Assembly (NCBI RefSeq): GCF_003991405.1 | Contig: NZ_RPEN01000150.1 | Location: 60,908 to 124,907 of the forward strand | Direction of reading: 5' to 3' | Source: Pseudorhodobacter sp. E13 | GTDB lineage: Bacteria; Pseudomonadota; Alphaproteobacteria; Rhodobacterales; Rhodobacteraceae | DNA length: 64,000 nucleotides | Part shown: in pieces, positions 18,354 through 27,236 of the stretch | Layout: every line of letters begins with the position of its first letter | Numbering within the stretch: the stretch's first letter is position 1 | Program-made: the position numbers and the translations under genes | The notes under the pieces: generated by a model | Databases searched by the model: none | Told to the model about the DNA's origin: nothing | What the model saw: only the letters and a program-made list of their open reading frames with translations

Positions 18354-19797
18354 CGGGGCCTTTGCCCTGACCCATCGGTCGGGCAATACCGATCATCTGC
18401 ATTGCGTGAACATGGCGGCGCTGGCGCGGGGATTGTCGCGCGGGATGGCACTGGCCGATGCCCGCGCCATTTGCCCCGATCTTGCCACCCGCCCCGCCGA
18501 TCTGGCAGCCGAGGCCGCCGCGCTGGCCAGCCTGCGCCGCTGGGCCGCACGCTATGCCCCGATGGTGGGCACCGATGGCCCGGATGGGCTGATCGCCGAT
18601 ATCTCGGGTGTGCCGCATCTGTTTGGCGGCGAGGCAGATTTGCGCGATGATCTGCAAGCGCGGCTGGAACGTGCAGGGCTGACCGCCGTCAGCGCGATTG
18701 CGGGCACCCGCGGTGCGGCACATGCGCTGGCGCGGCATGGCGGCGGCATTGTTCCCGATGGGCATCTGGGCGATGGTATCGGGTCACTGCCCATCACGGC
18801 CCTGCGCGTGGATCAGGAAACAGCCGAGGCGCTGTCTCGCGTGGGTCTGTCACGGATTGCCGATCTGATCCCGCTGCCCCGCGCCCCTTTGGCACGGCGG
18901 TTTGGCACCGGCTTGGTGCTGCGGCTGGATCAAGCCCTTGGCGCGCAGTCAGAACCGGTTGCCGCCACGGCAGAGCCGCCGCATTTCGGCGTCAGGATGA
19001 CCTTGCCAGAACCGATTGGCCTGCAATCGGATGTGATGGCTGGCCTTGCGCGCCTGCTGGACCGATTGTGCCACAAGCTGGCCCTGCATAATATGGGTGC
19101 GCGCCGTCTGCGGCTGGATCTGCGCCGGGTAGATCGCGGCACAACGCAGGTCGAAATCGGTCTGGCCCGCCCGATGCGTGACCCCATGCGCATTGCAGCG
19201 CTGTTCACCAAAGGCGTGGATGAGGTTGACGCAGGCTTTGGCATTGACGCCCTGCGCCTGTCTGCCCCGATCACCGAACCGCTGGCGCCGGAACAGGTCG
19301 GCTCACATATCAGCTTGCACCTCAGCGAACAGCGCGGCGGGGGCCCGGCCCTCCGGCATGAAGATGCGCTGGCCGATCTGCTGTCCTCGCTTGGCAACCG
19401 GATTGGCTTTGACCGGGTGTTGCGGCTGTTGCCTGCCGACAGCCTGATCCCAGAGCGTAGTTTCCTGCTGGCCCCCGCCGCCTATAGCAGTGCCGAACCT
19501 ATGCCACCGCGCGGCGGGCCAAACCGCCCGATCACCCTGTTCCCCCCCGAACCCGTCACCGAGGCGTCGGGCCATCCACCACGCCGGTTTCGCTGGCGGC
19601 GGATGCGCTTTACCACGCACAGCGCGAAAGGGCCCGAACGCATCACCCCGGATTGGTGGCTGGATGATCCGGCTTGGCGCTCTGGCCTGCGCGATTACTG
19701 GCGGATTGAGACAGAGCAAGGCCCGCGCCTTTGGCTGTTCGTGACACCGCAGGATGCGGCCGGGCAAAACTGGTATGTGCAGGGAGAGTTTGCATGA
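18280..19797 (+). CDS. imuB: ImuB, catalytically inactive Y-family polymerase homologue
   Basis: A 505-residue Y-family polymerase paralogue that bridges DnaE2 and the beta clamp during damage tolerance. It begins RRLLSIWFPRLASD, where active Y polymerases have the first metal-binding Asp motif; the second acidic motif (SxDE) is replaced by ADISGVPHLFGG, so polymerase activity should be absent, as known for ImuB. A helix-hairpin-helix-like segment (LSRVGLSRIADLIPLP) and little-finger region follow. The C-terminus carries a PITLFPPEPV segment resembling a clamp-binding motif, then the ImuB tail FRWRRMRF...PDWW. It overlaps imuA by 74 bp and dnaE2 by 4 bp (ATGA). Confidence 0.9.
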   Translation: MARRLLSIWFPRLASDISLRNRPFDGAFALTHRSGNTDHLHCVNMAALARGLSRGMALADARAICPDLATRPADLAAEAAALASLRRWAARYAPMVGTDGPDGLIADISGVPHLFGGEADLRDDLQARLERAGLTAVSAIAGTRGAAHALARHGGGIVPDGHLGDGIGSLPITALRVDQETAEALSRVGLSRIADLIPLPRAPLARRFGTGLVLRLDQALGAQSEPVAATAEPPHFGVRMTLPEPIGLQSDVMAGLARLLDRLCHKLALHNMGARRLRLDLRRVDRGTTQVEIGLARPMRDPMRIAALFTKGVDEVDAGFGIDALRLSAPITEPLAPEQVGSHISLHLSEQRGGGPALRHEDALADLLSSLGNRIGFDRVLRLLPADSLIPERSFLLAPAAYSSAEPMPPRGGPNRPITLFPPEPVTEASGHPPRRFRWRRMRFTTHSAKGPERITPDWWLDDPAWRSGLRDYWRIETEQGPRLWLFVTPQDAAGQNWYVQGEFA

Positions 19798-22700
19798 CCC
19801 CCGCCCAGACCAACTATGCCGAGCTTTGCGTCACCTCCAATTTCACCTTTCTGACCGGGGCATCGCATCCCGAAGAACTGGTCAGCCGCGCCGCCGAACT
19901 GGGCCTTGCTGCCATCGCCATCACCGACTGCAATTCGGTGGCCGGGGTGGTGCGGGCCTATTCGGCGCTGAAAGAACTCTCCCGTCTGCGTGCAGAGGCG
20001 CGCGCGCAAAGCGATGCAGAGCAAAGCGGGCCGATGATCCGGTCACAGCAGGTCACGGACCATTCCAGCCGCCAGACCATGCCACATCCCACAGGGGCAA
20101 TGCAGCGGCCGCCCTCGCCACAGGCAGCGTTGCCAAGACTGATCGCCGGGGCGCGGCTTGTGCTGACCGATAGCGCCGTTGAATGGCTGGCCCTGCCAAC
20201 GGATCTGGCTGCGTGGTCCCGGCTGACACGTTTGCTGAGCCTTGGCAAACGCCGCGCGCCCAAGGGCGAATGTCACCTGACCCGCATTGATCTGACCGAA
20301 TGGGGGGCTGGCATGATCCTGATCGCGCTTTGCCCCGATCCGCTAGAGGCACGGTTGCCGCGAGGCGATCTGCTGGACATGGCGCGCCGCTTTCCGGGCC
20401 AGTGCTTTCTGGGGGCCGCCCCGCGCTATGACGGGCGCGACCAAAGCCGGCTGGATGCCTTGGCAATCATTGCCCAAGGGGTCAACCTGCCGATGGTCGC
20501 GGTGGGTGATGTGTTGATGCATCGCGCCGCCCGCCGCCCTCTGGCCGATGTGCTGACCTGTCTGCGGGTTGGATGCACCATCGATTCCATCGGCACCAAC
20601 CGGCTTGCCAATGGTGAACGCCGCCTGAAAACCGGGGCCGAGATGGCCCGCCTGTTCCACCGCCACCCCGCCGCTATTCGTCGCACGATTGATATCGCCG
20701 ACCGCTGCGCCTTTGGGCTGGAAGAACTGCGCTATCAATACCCCGATGAGGCACAGAACGGTGAGCCCGCGCAGGCGCGGCTGGAACGCTTGGCCCGCGC
20801 TGGCCTTCAGTGGCGCTATCCGTCCGGCCCGCCGCCCAAGATCGTCCACCGCGTCGAAAAGGAACTGACCCTGATCCGCGAGGTGGAATATGCCCCCTAT
20901 TTCCTGACCGTGCATGACATCGTGCAATTCGCCCGGTCCAAAGGCATTCTGTGCCAAGGTCGCGGGTCCGCCGCCAATTCGGTGGTTTGCTATCTTCTTG
21001 GCATCACCGAGGTGCCGCCCGAAAGCATCACCCTGATCTTTGAACGCTTCATTTCCAAAGAACGCGGCGAGCCGCCGGATATCGACGTCGATTTCGAACA
21101 TGAGTGCCGCGAAGAAGTGATCCAGTGGATTTACGCGCGTTATGGCCGCGACCGCGCAGGTCTGACCGCCACTGTCATCCACTTTCGCAGCCGCGCCGCC
21201 ATCCGCGAGGTGGGCAAGGTCATGGGCCTGTCGCAGGACGTGATCGCGCGGTTATCCGGGCAAATCTGGGGCTGGTCCGCTGCCGCCCCCGATGAAGACC
21301 GGATGCGCGATGCGGGGCTGAATCCTTCAGACAGCCGGATGGTGCTTGCGACCAAGCTGATCAATGAGATCATCGGCTTTCCGCGCCACCTGTCGCAGCA
21401 TGTCGGCGGGTTTGTCATCACCCATGGGCGGCTGGATGAGCTGTGCCCGATTGAAAACGCGGCGATGGAAGATCGCACCATCATCGAATGGGACAAGGAT
21501 GATATCGACGCGCTGGGGCTGCTAAAGGTCGATATCCTGGCGCTTGGCATGCTGACCTGTATCCGCAAGGCTTTTACCCTGCTGGCCGATCATCGCGGCC
21601 AAAGCTGGACGCTGGCCAATGTGCCACCAGAAAACCCGCCGGTCTACGATATGCTCTGCCGCGCCGATGCGATCGGGGTGTTTCAGGTCGAAAGCCGCGC
21701 GCAGTTGAACTTTCTGCCCCGCATGCGCCCGCGTAAATTCTATGACTTGGTTTGTGAGGTCGCCATTGTGCGCCCCGGCCCGATCCAAGGCGGCATGGTG
21801 CATCCGTTCATCAACCGCCGCATAGGCCGCGAACCGGTTGAAGACCTCGGCCCCGCGATGATGGAAGTGTTGGGCCGCACATATGGCGTGCCGCTGTTTC
21901 AGGAACAGGCCATGCAGATTGCCGTTGTCGCTGCGGGCTTTACCCCGTCCGAGGCGGATCGTTTGCGCCGTTCCCTCGCCACGTTCAAACGCATGGGCAC
22001 CATCGGCGGCTTTCGTGACCGCTTCATCTCGGGCATGTTGGCACGGGGCTATGATGCGGGCTTTGCCGAACGGTGTTTCGCGCAGATCGAAGGCTTCGGC
22101 AGCTATGGTTTTCCCGAAAGCCATGCCGCCAGTTTTGCGCGGCTCGTCTATATTTCCGCATGGCTCAAATGTCACCATCAGGCGGTGTTCACCTGCGCCC
22201 TGCTGAACAGCCAGCCGATGGGGTTTTATGCGCCCGCGCAATTGGTGCGCGATGCGCGTGACCACGGGATCGAGGTGCGGGGCGTCTCGGTCAACCATTC
22301 CGAATGGGATTGCACGCTGGAACCCCGCCCCGATGGCAGCCTTGCCCTGCGGCTGGGTTTTCGTCAGATCAAGGGTCTGCGCGAGGAAGACGCGCATTGG
22401 ATCGCCGCCGCGCGTGGCAATGGCTACCCCGATGTTGAAAGCCTGTGGCGCCGTGCGGGTATAAGGCCCGATACGCTGGAACGGCTGGCCGAGGCAGACG
22501 CCTTCGCCGCGCTTGGCCTGACCCGCCGGGATGCGCTTTGGGCGGCTTCGGCGCTGAAGGCCCCTGCCCCCTTGCCGCTGTTCGGCCCGGATGGCGAAGG
22601 CGGCGCGGAACCAAATGTCACCCTGCCGCAAATGACTCTGGGCCAAGAGGTGATAGAGGATTACCTGTCGCTGCGCCTGTCCTTGCGCGCCCATCCGATG

Positions 22701-23153
22701 GAACTGCTGCGCCCCCGCCTGCCCGAAAGCCTGCCACATGACAAACTGCCACAGGCCAAGGGCCGCATCGGCGTCACCGGCCTTGTCATCACCCGCCAAC
22801 GCCCCGGCACAGCAGCAGGGGTGATTTTCCTGACGTTGGAGGATGAAACCGGCACCGCCAATATCATTGTCTGGAAACAGGTGTATGAGACATTCCGCAA
22901 AGCCGTGATCGCGGGGCGGCTGGTGCGTGTAACGGGCCGCATCCAGCATGATGGCCCCACAACCCATCTGATCGCCGAACGGGTAGAGGATGTGTCGCCG
23001 ATGCTGGCAACCCTTGGCCGCCCTGTGCTGATCGATGCTAACGATGGCCGGGCCGATGAAACGAAACGGCCCGTCGGTGGCAAAATCAGGCCCTCGGCGC
23101 GCCACCCCCGCGAACAGGCCAAAGCCTTGTTTCCCAGCCGCGATTTTCATTGA
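19794..23153 (+). CDS. dnaE2: Error-prone DNA polymerase DnaE2
   Basis: A 1119-residue C-family polymerase acting in SOS mutagenesis with ImuA and ImuB. Domains are PHP (about 1-290, YAELCVTSNFTFLTGASHPEELV), the polymerase core with PPDIDVDFEHECREEV (catalytic Asp pair) and GRGSAANSVVCYLLG, an HhH region, and a C-terminal OB fold (GVTGLVITRQRPGT...FLTLEDETGTANIIVW). ATG 19794 overlaps the imuB stop (ATGA) with AGGGAGAG upstream. Between the early PHP segment and PRLIAGARLVL there is an extra ~45-residue, polar, low-complexity stretch (about residues 62-110) that I do not remember in DnaE2 outside Rhodobacterales. No tau-type clamp-loader binding extension is evident. Confidence 0.95.
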   Translation: MTPAQTNYAELCVTSNFTFLTGASHPEELVSRAAELGLAAIAITDCNSVAGVVRAYSALKELSRLRAEARAQSDAEQSGPMIRSQQVTDHSSRQTMPHPTGAMQRPPSPQAALPRLIAGARLVLTDSAVEWLALPTDLAAWSRLTRLLSLGKRRAPKGECHLTRIDLTEWGAGMILIALCPDPLEARLPRGDLLDMARRFPGQCFLGAAPRYDGRDQSRLDALAIIAQGVNLPMVAVGDVLMHRAARRPLADVLTCLRVGCTIDSIGTNRLANGERRLKTGAEMARLFHRHPAAIRRTIDIADRCAFGLEELRYQYPDEAQNGEPAQARLERLARAGLQWRYPSGPPPKIVHRVEKELTLIREVEYAPYFLTVHDIVQFARSKGILCQGRGSAANSVVCYLLGITEVPPESITLIFERFISKERGEPPDIDVDFEHECREEVIQWIYARYGRDRAGLTATVIHFRSRAAIREVGKVMGLSQDVIARLSGQIWGWSAAAPDEDRMRDAGLNPSDSRMVLATKLINEIIGFPRHLSQHVGGFVITHGRLDELCPIENAAMEDRTIIEWDKDDIDALGLLKVDILALGMLTCIRKAFTLLADHRGQSWTLANVPPENPPVYDMLCRADAIGVFQVESRAQLNFLPRMRPRKFYDLVCEVAIVRPGPIQGGMVHPFINRRIGREPVEDLGPAMMEVLGRTYGVPLFQEQAMQIAVVAAGFTPSEADRLRRSLATFKRMGTIGGFRDRFISGMLARGYDAGFAERCFAQIEGFGSYGFPESHAASFARLVYISAWLKCHHQAVFTCALLNSQPMGFYAPAQLVRDARDHGIEVRGVSVNHSEWDCTLEPRPDGSLALRLGFRQIKGLREEDAHWIAAARGNGYPDVESLWRRAGIRPDTLERLAEADAFAALGLTRRDALWAASALKAPAPLPLFGPDGEGGAEPNVTLPQMTLGQEVIEDYLSLRLSLRAHPMELLRPRLPESLPHDKLPQAKGRIGVTGLVITRQRPGTAAGVIFLTLEDETGTANIIVWKQVYETFRKAVIAGRLVRVTGRIQHDGPTTHLIAERVEDVSPMLATLGRPVLIDANDGRADETKRPVGGKIRPSARHPREQAKALFPSRDFH

Positions 23154-23666
23154 CCGGCGCGCGACAATCCTTTGATAGCGCGACATCGCGGCAGAACCCA
23201 CGCCGCCCTTTTCAGCTTCAAGGCCTGTGTGATCCCGCCTCTGCCCCGCTACCCGTTAGCTCCCCTTTCCATGGAAATCAGCGGCATCGGGCAATGAAAG
23301 ATCAATCTCAGGCGTTCATGGCGCGGTGGCGCTCGCAACCACGCCAGAGGGGGCATTGTGGAACATGTTCCACAATGCCCTACCAGCCAATGAGCTTGAA
23401 ACATCTATCCGTTCGCTACACCGAACAGTTGGCCGACGCAGACATCGATATCCGTCGGCTGCGTCGGCCTTGCTACTGCCAGCACAGAGATCTATCAGCT
23501 AATCAGCTTTCCAAGGGCCGTCGATCCTGACGCAAAACCTGCCAAATGGCCGCAGTTCTAAAACTCCCCACGGGCCTCAAGCCGTAAACAACGGCAAAGC
23601 GCCTTACGAAGCCTCACAGAAAAGCCAGAAACACCGACTTAAATGATCTGGGGACACCCGCGTGTT
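23154..23666. other. 513-bp gene-free gap rich in inverted repeats
   Basis: It lies between the convergent ends of dnaE2 and flgI. No reading frame here has convincing codon use or homology. It holds a perfect 30-bp palindrome (23351-23380), a GTTCG/CGAAC repeat (23411-23426) and CCGACGCAG/CTGCGTCGG arms (23433-23441 and 23459-23467). The base composition is visibly less GC-rich than the dnaE2 side. Confidence 0.6.
23351..23380. repeat. Perfect 30-bp palindrome
   Basis: The left arm GGGCATTGTGGAACA is followed with no spacer by its exact reverse complement. No T-run follows on either strand, so it is not a standard intrinsic terminator. It could be a dimeric protein operator or a cruciform-forming site. 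Confidence 0.9.
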
Positions 23667-24761
23667 TTAGTGCACGAAAAACTCTGCATGAAGCGCCCCG
23701 GCTGCGTTGATGCTCTTGAGAATGTCGATCATGTCATGCGGGGCGACGCCCAAGGCATTCATCCCGGCAACAACTTCGGAGAGGTTGGTAGACCCTTCCA
23801 CTTCTGCCATGCCCGTCCCCGGCGCCTGCGTTATGCTTGCATTGGTTCTGGGGACAACAATGCTTTCACCATCCGTAAAGGGATTGGGTTGCACCACCAT
23901 GGGTGTTTCCTCTACCCGAAGCGTCAGGCTGCCCTGCGCAACTGCGACGCGGCTGATCCGGACATCGGCACCCATGACAATGGTCCCAGACCGTTGATCC
24001 ACAACGACCCGAGCGCGGGTTTCAGGCTCCACCCGAATATTTTCCACCCGACCGAGAACATGGGCGGGCGACCCCATCCGCGTCGCCCCAAGATCAATGG
24101 CGACCGTTCCGGAATCGAGCATGGCGGCTACGGCGCGCCCGAAATTATCGTTGATTGCGGCTTCAATGCGTCCGGCTGTTGTGAAGTCAGGGGTGCGCAA
24201 AGCCAGCCGGATGGTCCGCAGCCCGGCAAAATCAAAGTCGACCTCTTGTTCGATACGCGCACCAGAGGGGATCACGCCAGCCGTTGGCACCCCTTGAACA
24301 ACTCGGGCAGCGGCCCCTTCGGCCGCGACCCCCCCGGCAATAATAGTGCCTTGCGCCACAGCATAGACCTGACCATCTGCGCCATTGAGCGGGGTCATGA
24401 CAAGCGTGCCGCCCAGCAGGCTTTTTGCATCGCCGATCGCCGAAACGGTCACATCAATGCGCCCCCCCATCCGACCGAACGGGGGCAGCGTTGCCGTCAC
24501 GAAAACCGCAGCGACGTTCTTGGGTCGAAACTGCTCACCATTCACGTTGACGCCAAGTCTTTCCAGAAGATTTGTCATGATTTCTTCTGTGAAAGGCGCG
24601 TTGCGCATGCCATCCCCGGTGCCATTGAGGCCGACAACCAGACCATAGCCGACAAGGTCGTTCCCCCGCACCCCGTCGAACTCGACCAGATCCTTGATGC
24701 GAATGGGGGCTGCCTGGGCGATCATCGGTAACAAAAGGCAAAGAAGGATCATTCGGATCAT
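23667..24761 (-). CDS. flgI: Flagellar P-ring protein FlgI
   Basis: A 364-residue periplasmic protein that forms the P ring around the flagellar rod in the peptidoglycan layer. A signal peptide (about 1-17, AQA/AP) precedes IRIKDLVEFDGVRGNDLVGYGLVVGLNGTGDG, the classic FlgI start. Further marks are NVAAVFVTATLPPFGRMGGRIDVTVSAIGDAKSLLGGTL and the C-terminal GVAPHDMIDILKSINAAGALHAE. The length is normal. The ATG overlaps the flgL stop (ATGA). It is the last gene of the minus-strand flagellar run in this window. Confidence 0.96.
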   Translation of the reverse strand: MIRMILLCLLLPMIAQAAPIRIKDLVEFDGVRGNDLVGYGLVVGLNGTGDGMRNAPFTEEIMTNLLERLGVNVNGEQFRPKNVAAVFVTATLPPFGRMGGRIDVTVSAIGDAKSLLGGTLVMTPLNGADGQVYAVAQGTIIAGGVAAEGAAARVVQGVPTAGVIPSGARIEQEVDFDFAGLRTIRLALRTPDFTTAGRIEAAINDNFGRAVAAMLDSGTVAIDLGATRMGSPAHVLGRVENIRVEPETRARVVVDQRSGTIVMGADVRISRVAVAQGSLTLRVEETPMVVQPNPFTDGESIVVPRTNASITQAPGTGMAEVEGSTNLSEVVAGMNALGVAPHDMIDILKSINAAGALHAEFFVH

Positions 24762-25768
24762 CTCAGGAAATCCACAAGGCGAAGGCGCGACAGGCGCGCG
24801 GTGACAGAATAAAGGGTTTCAAGCTGGTTTTGGGCGGCTTCCATACGGGTTGCAGCCTCATAGGGGTCGACTGCAACCATGTCTGAACGCGCCATTTGCA
24901 GGGCCGAAATTTCAGATTGGTTCCGGGTTTGCGCCTGATCAATGCGCGCCTCTGCCAGCCCGAGCCGCCCTGCAAGCAGCATCCGATCACTTTCATTTTG
25001 CAGCAAGCTTGCCCCCGCAAGCCGCGAAAGTTCCGTTTTGGTTGTGGCGTCAGCCGTGACGGTGCCGCGTGCGGCCAAGGCGGCGAGCGACAAAGCTTTC
25101 AAGCCATCGCGCAAGGCCGGATCGGCGGCGGTGATAGCCAGCTCTACCTTGTCATCAGGAGAAATCGCCAAGGGGCTGGCTGCTGCTCCGCCAAGATAAG
25201 CCACGCTGGCAAACCCGCTGGATGCTGCGAACCAGTTGCTGACGACGCTTTCGATATCTTGCGCCGTGGTCGCCCCAGCACTGGTGATCTCCGCCTCCAA
25301 CGCCGAAAGAATGACATCCGAGGATACCAAGGCGGGCTGGTCGCTCGCGATGCCGGCGAAAAGGCTTTTGTCACCCACCTTGGTATTGAGGCTGCTGATA
25401 ACCGCGTCAAACCGCTCTGTCACATCTTGCAGGAAAGCACTGGAGGTTCCGCCATCCGTCAATGTGCCAGCGTTGAGAAGGTTAACGCCCATTCCCTCAG
25501 TCAGATCGCTGATTGTGCGGAGCGTCGCTTGCATCGTGCTTGAGGTCAAAGCGGCGCTGCTTGTTGCCGATTGATACCCGGTGAGACGCGCGAGCGAGGC
25601 TTGCAAGCCGGAAAGCTGGCTGTAGTCACCGCGCAGCGTGCGCGAGGTATCAGCGCTGCGCCCGGTCGTCAGCTCCTTTGCCGCCACTTGCGAGTCTTGT
25701 TTGAGAGAGGTTGTCATGCGGCGCAGCATGAAGCTTTGCGCCATATCGCCCAAGCTTACGAGTCCCAT
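24758..25768 (-). CDS. flgL: Flagellar hook-filament junction protein FlgL
   Basis: A 336-residue flagellin-like protein (hook-associated protein 3). The N-terminal coiled-coil helix (LGDMAQSFMLRRMTTSLKQDSQVAAKELTTG) and the C-terminal helix (ARIDQAQTRNQSEISALQMARSDMVAVDPYEAATRMEAAQNQLETLYSVTARLSRLRLVDFL) match the D0/D1 parts of flagellin-type proteins. Position between flgK and flgI identifies it as FlgL rather than a filament flagellin. It starts 1 bp after the flgK stop triplet and overlaps flgI by 4 bp. Confidence 0.88.
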   Translation of the reverse strand: MGLVSLGDMAQSFMLRRMTTSLKQDSQVAAKELTTGRSADTSRTLRGDYSQLSGLQASLARLTGYQSATSSAALTSSTMQATLRTISDLTEGMGVNLLNAGTLTDGGTSSAFLQDVTERFDAVISSLNTKVGDKSLFAGIASDQPALVSSDVILSALEAEITSAGATTAQDIESVVSNWFAASSGFASVAYLGGAAASPLAISPDDKVELAITAADPALRDGLKALSLAALAARGTVTADATTKTELSRLAGASLLQNESDRMLLAGRLGLAEARIDQAQTRNQSEISALQMARSDMVAVDPYEAATRMEAAQNQLETLYSVTARLSRLRLVDFLR

Positions 25769-25769
25769 C

Positions 25770-27224
25770 TTACATTCCCAACAAAATCTGGATCAAATCA
25801 TCTGCGGTTTGGATCACCTTGGCATTGGCGGCATAGGCCTGTTCGACCAGCAACAAGTCCTGCAATTCGCGATCCGTATCAACGCCACCTTCAAGTTCCA
25901 GCGATTGCAAGGCGCTGGCCCGCGCCGCCGCAAAGCCTGCTTCGGTTTCATAGGATAAACGATCGCTTGCAACAGATGACAACACCTGCGCCGAAAGGCT
26001 CCCCAAACTTCGGGTGGAGCCCGCGAATGCACCAGAAGCGGTTGGTCGCGAGTCATTCAGCGCCGATTGCATGGCCGAAAACAAGGCGGATTGGCCAATC
26101 GGGCCTTGAGCCGCAGCCCCCAACCCATCGCGAAGCCGCCACAAGGCGCCTCCGGCCGCGGGGTCAACAGCGGCGTTTATCCGAAGTCGCGAGGCGAGTC
26201 CGACTTCGTTCGTGGAGGTGAAAGCGCTGCCCAGATCTGTGAAAAGGCCGGGAGCCCCCGTTGCGAGTGTGGCGTCCATCGCCGGGTCCTGAAACCGACC
26301 CACAAGGTCGCGCGCAACGGCGTCCAGATTGGCTTGTGCCGCAGGGGCAAGGTCATCGCGGATTGCGAAATTCGCGGCCAGACTGCCGCCGACCAAAGGT
26401 CCGCTTGCATCTGTCCGGACGGCGCGGCCATTTATGGTCAGACCAGAAAGCGCGCCCGAGCTTTGCGTCATATCGGGGGTGATCAGATTGACAGAGCTAA
26501 ATCCAAGCTCCGCCGGTTTGCCTTCCAGCAACACTGCGCCACCCGATGTGAACAGCGCAATCTTGCCATTCTCGCGCGGCACCTCGCGGATCGGGATCAC
26601 GGTTGCGATCTGATCAATCAACTGCTGGCGTTGATCGACCAAAGCTGACGTATCGCGCCCGCCGCTGGATAGCGAGGTGATGTTGCGGTTCAGCTCAGCG
26701 ATCGAGACCAAAGCACGGTTAATGCCCTCCACCTCGGAGGCGATGCGGGTATCGGCGGCGCTACGGGCGGCCTGAATGTCAGATGAGATTGTCTGAAAGC
26801 TTTTTGTCAACGCCTCTGCCGCGTCGAACACCTGGCTATGGCGCGTGCTACTTTCGGGTTGGGCTGCGGCGGCCAAGAAGGCCGAGTCCAAGCTGGCAAT
26901 GCGGCCAGATAGCGAATCCGCATTCTCGGGCGATCCAAAGGATGTTTCCAGTTGCGACAGGAAGCTGGCACGGCTGTCCAGATTGGCAGCGCCAGCTTCT
27001 GCGATGCGACGGTCAGCAATCAGGATCTGATTGATTTCACGCGCGATTCCGGTCACTTGAACGCCTTGGCCAGTGCCCCCCAGGCGGCGGGCAGACAATT
27101 GCAACTCGCGTCGGCCATAGCCCTCTGTCAGCGCATTTGCGATGTTCGAGGAAATAACCTCGGCGTTTCTTGCCGCGACGTTCAGCCCGGAAAGGGCGCT
27201 CGACATGGATCCTGAAATGCTCAT
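25770..27224 (-). CDS. flgK: Flagellar hook-associated protein FlgK
   Basis: A 484-residue hook-filament junction protein (HAP1), exported by the flagellar type III system without a cleaved signal. The N-terminus has SMSSALSGLNVAARNAEVISSNIANALTEGYGRREL, the rod/hook family signature, and the C-terminus has GGVDTDRELQDLLLVEQAYAANAKVIQTADDLIQILLGM. AAGGA precedes the ATG. It lies 12 bp after flgE. Confidence 0.94.
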   Translation of the reverse strand: MSISGSMSSALSGLNVAARNAEVISSNIANALTEGYGRRELQLSARRLGGTGQGVQVTGIAREINQILIADRRIAEAGAANLDSRASFLSQLETSFGSPENADSLSGRIASLDSAFLAAAAQPESSTRHSQVFDAAEALTKSFQTISSDIQAARSAADTRIASEVEGINRALVSIAELNRNITSLSSGGRDTSALVDQRQQLIDQIATVIPIREVPRENGKIALFTSGGAVLLEGKPAELGFSSVNLITPDMTQSSGALSGLTINGRAVRTDASGPLVGGSLAANFAIRDDLAPAAQANLDAVARDLVGRFQDPAMDATLATGAPGLFTDLGSAFTSTNEVGLASRLRINAAVDPAAGGALWRLRDGLGAAAQGPIGQSALFSAMQSALNDSRPTASGAFAGSTRSLGSLSAQVLSSVASDRLSYETEAGFAAARASALQSLELEGGVDTDRELQDLLLVEQAYAANAKVIQTADDLIQILLGM

Positions 27225-27236
27225 TTCTTAGGTTCC

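Noticed and set aside
21522..23201. Open frame of 559 codons on the minus strand opposite dnaE2
   Set aside because: It is a shadow of the DnaE2 coding sequence without any family signature.
23150..23530. 126-codon plus-strand frame after dnaE2
   Set aside because: It has no ribosome site, no family pattern and atypical composition, and it runs through the 30-bp palindrome and other repeats.
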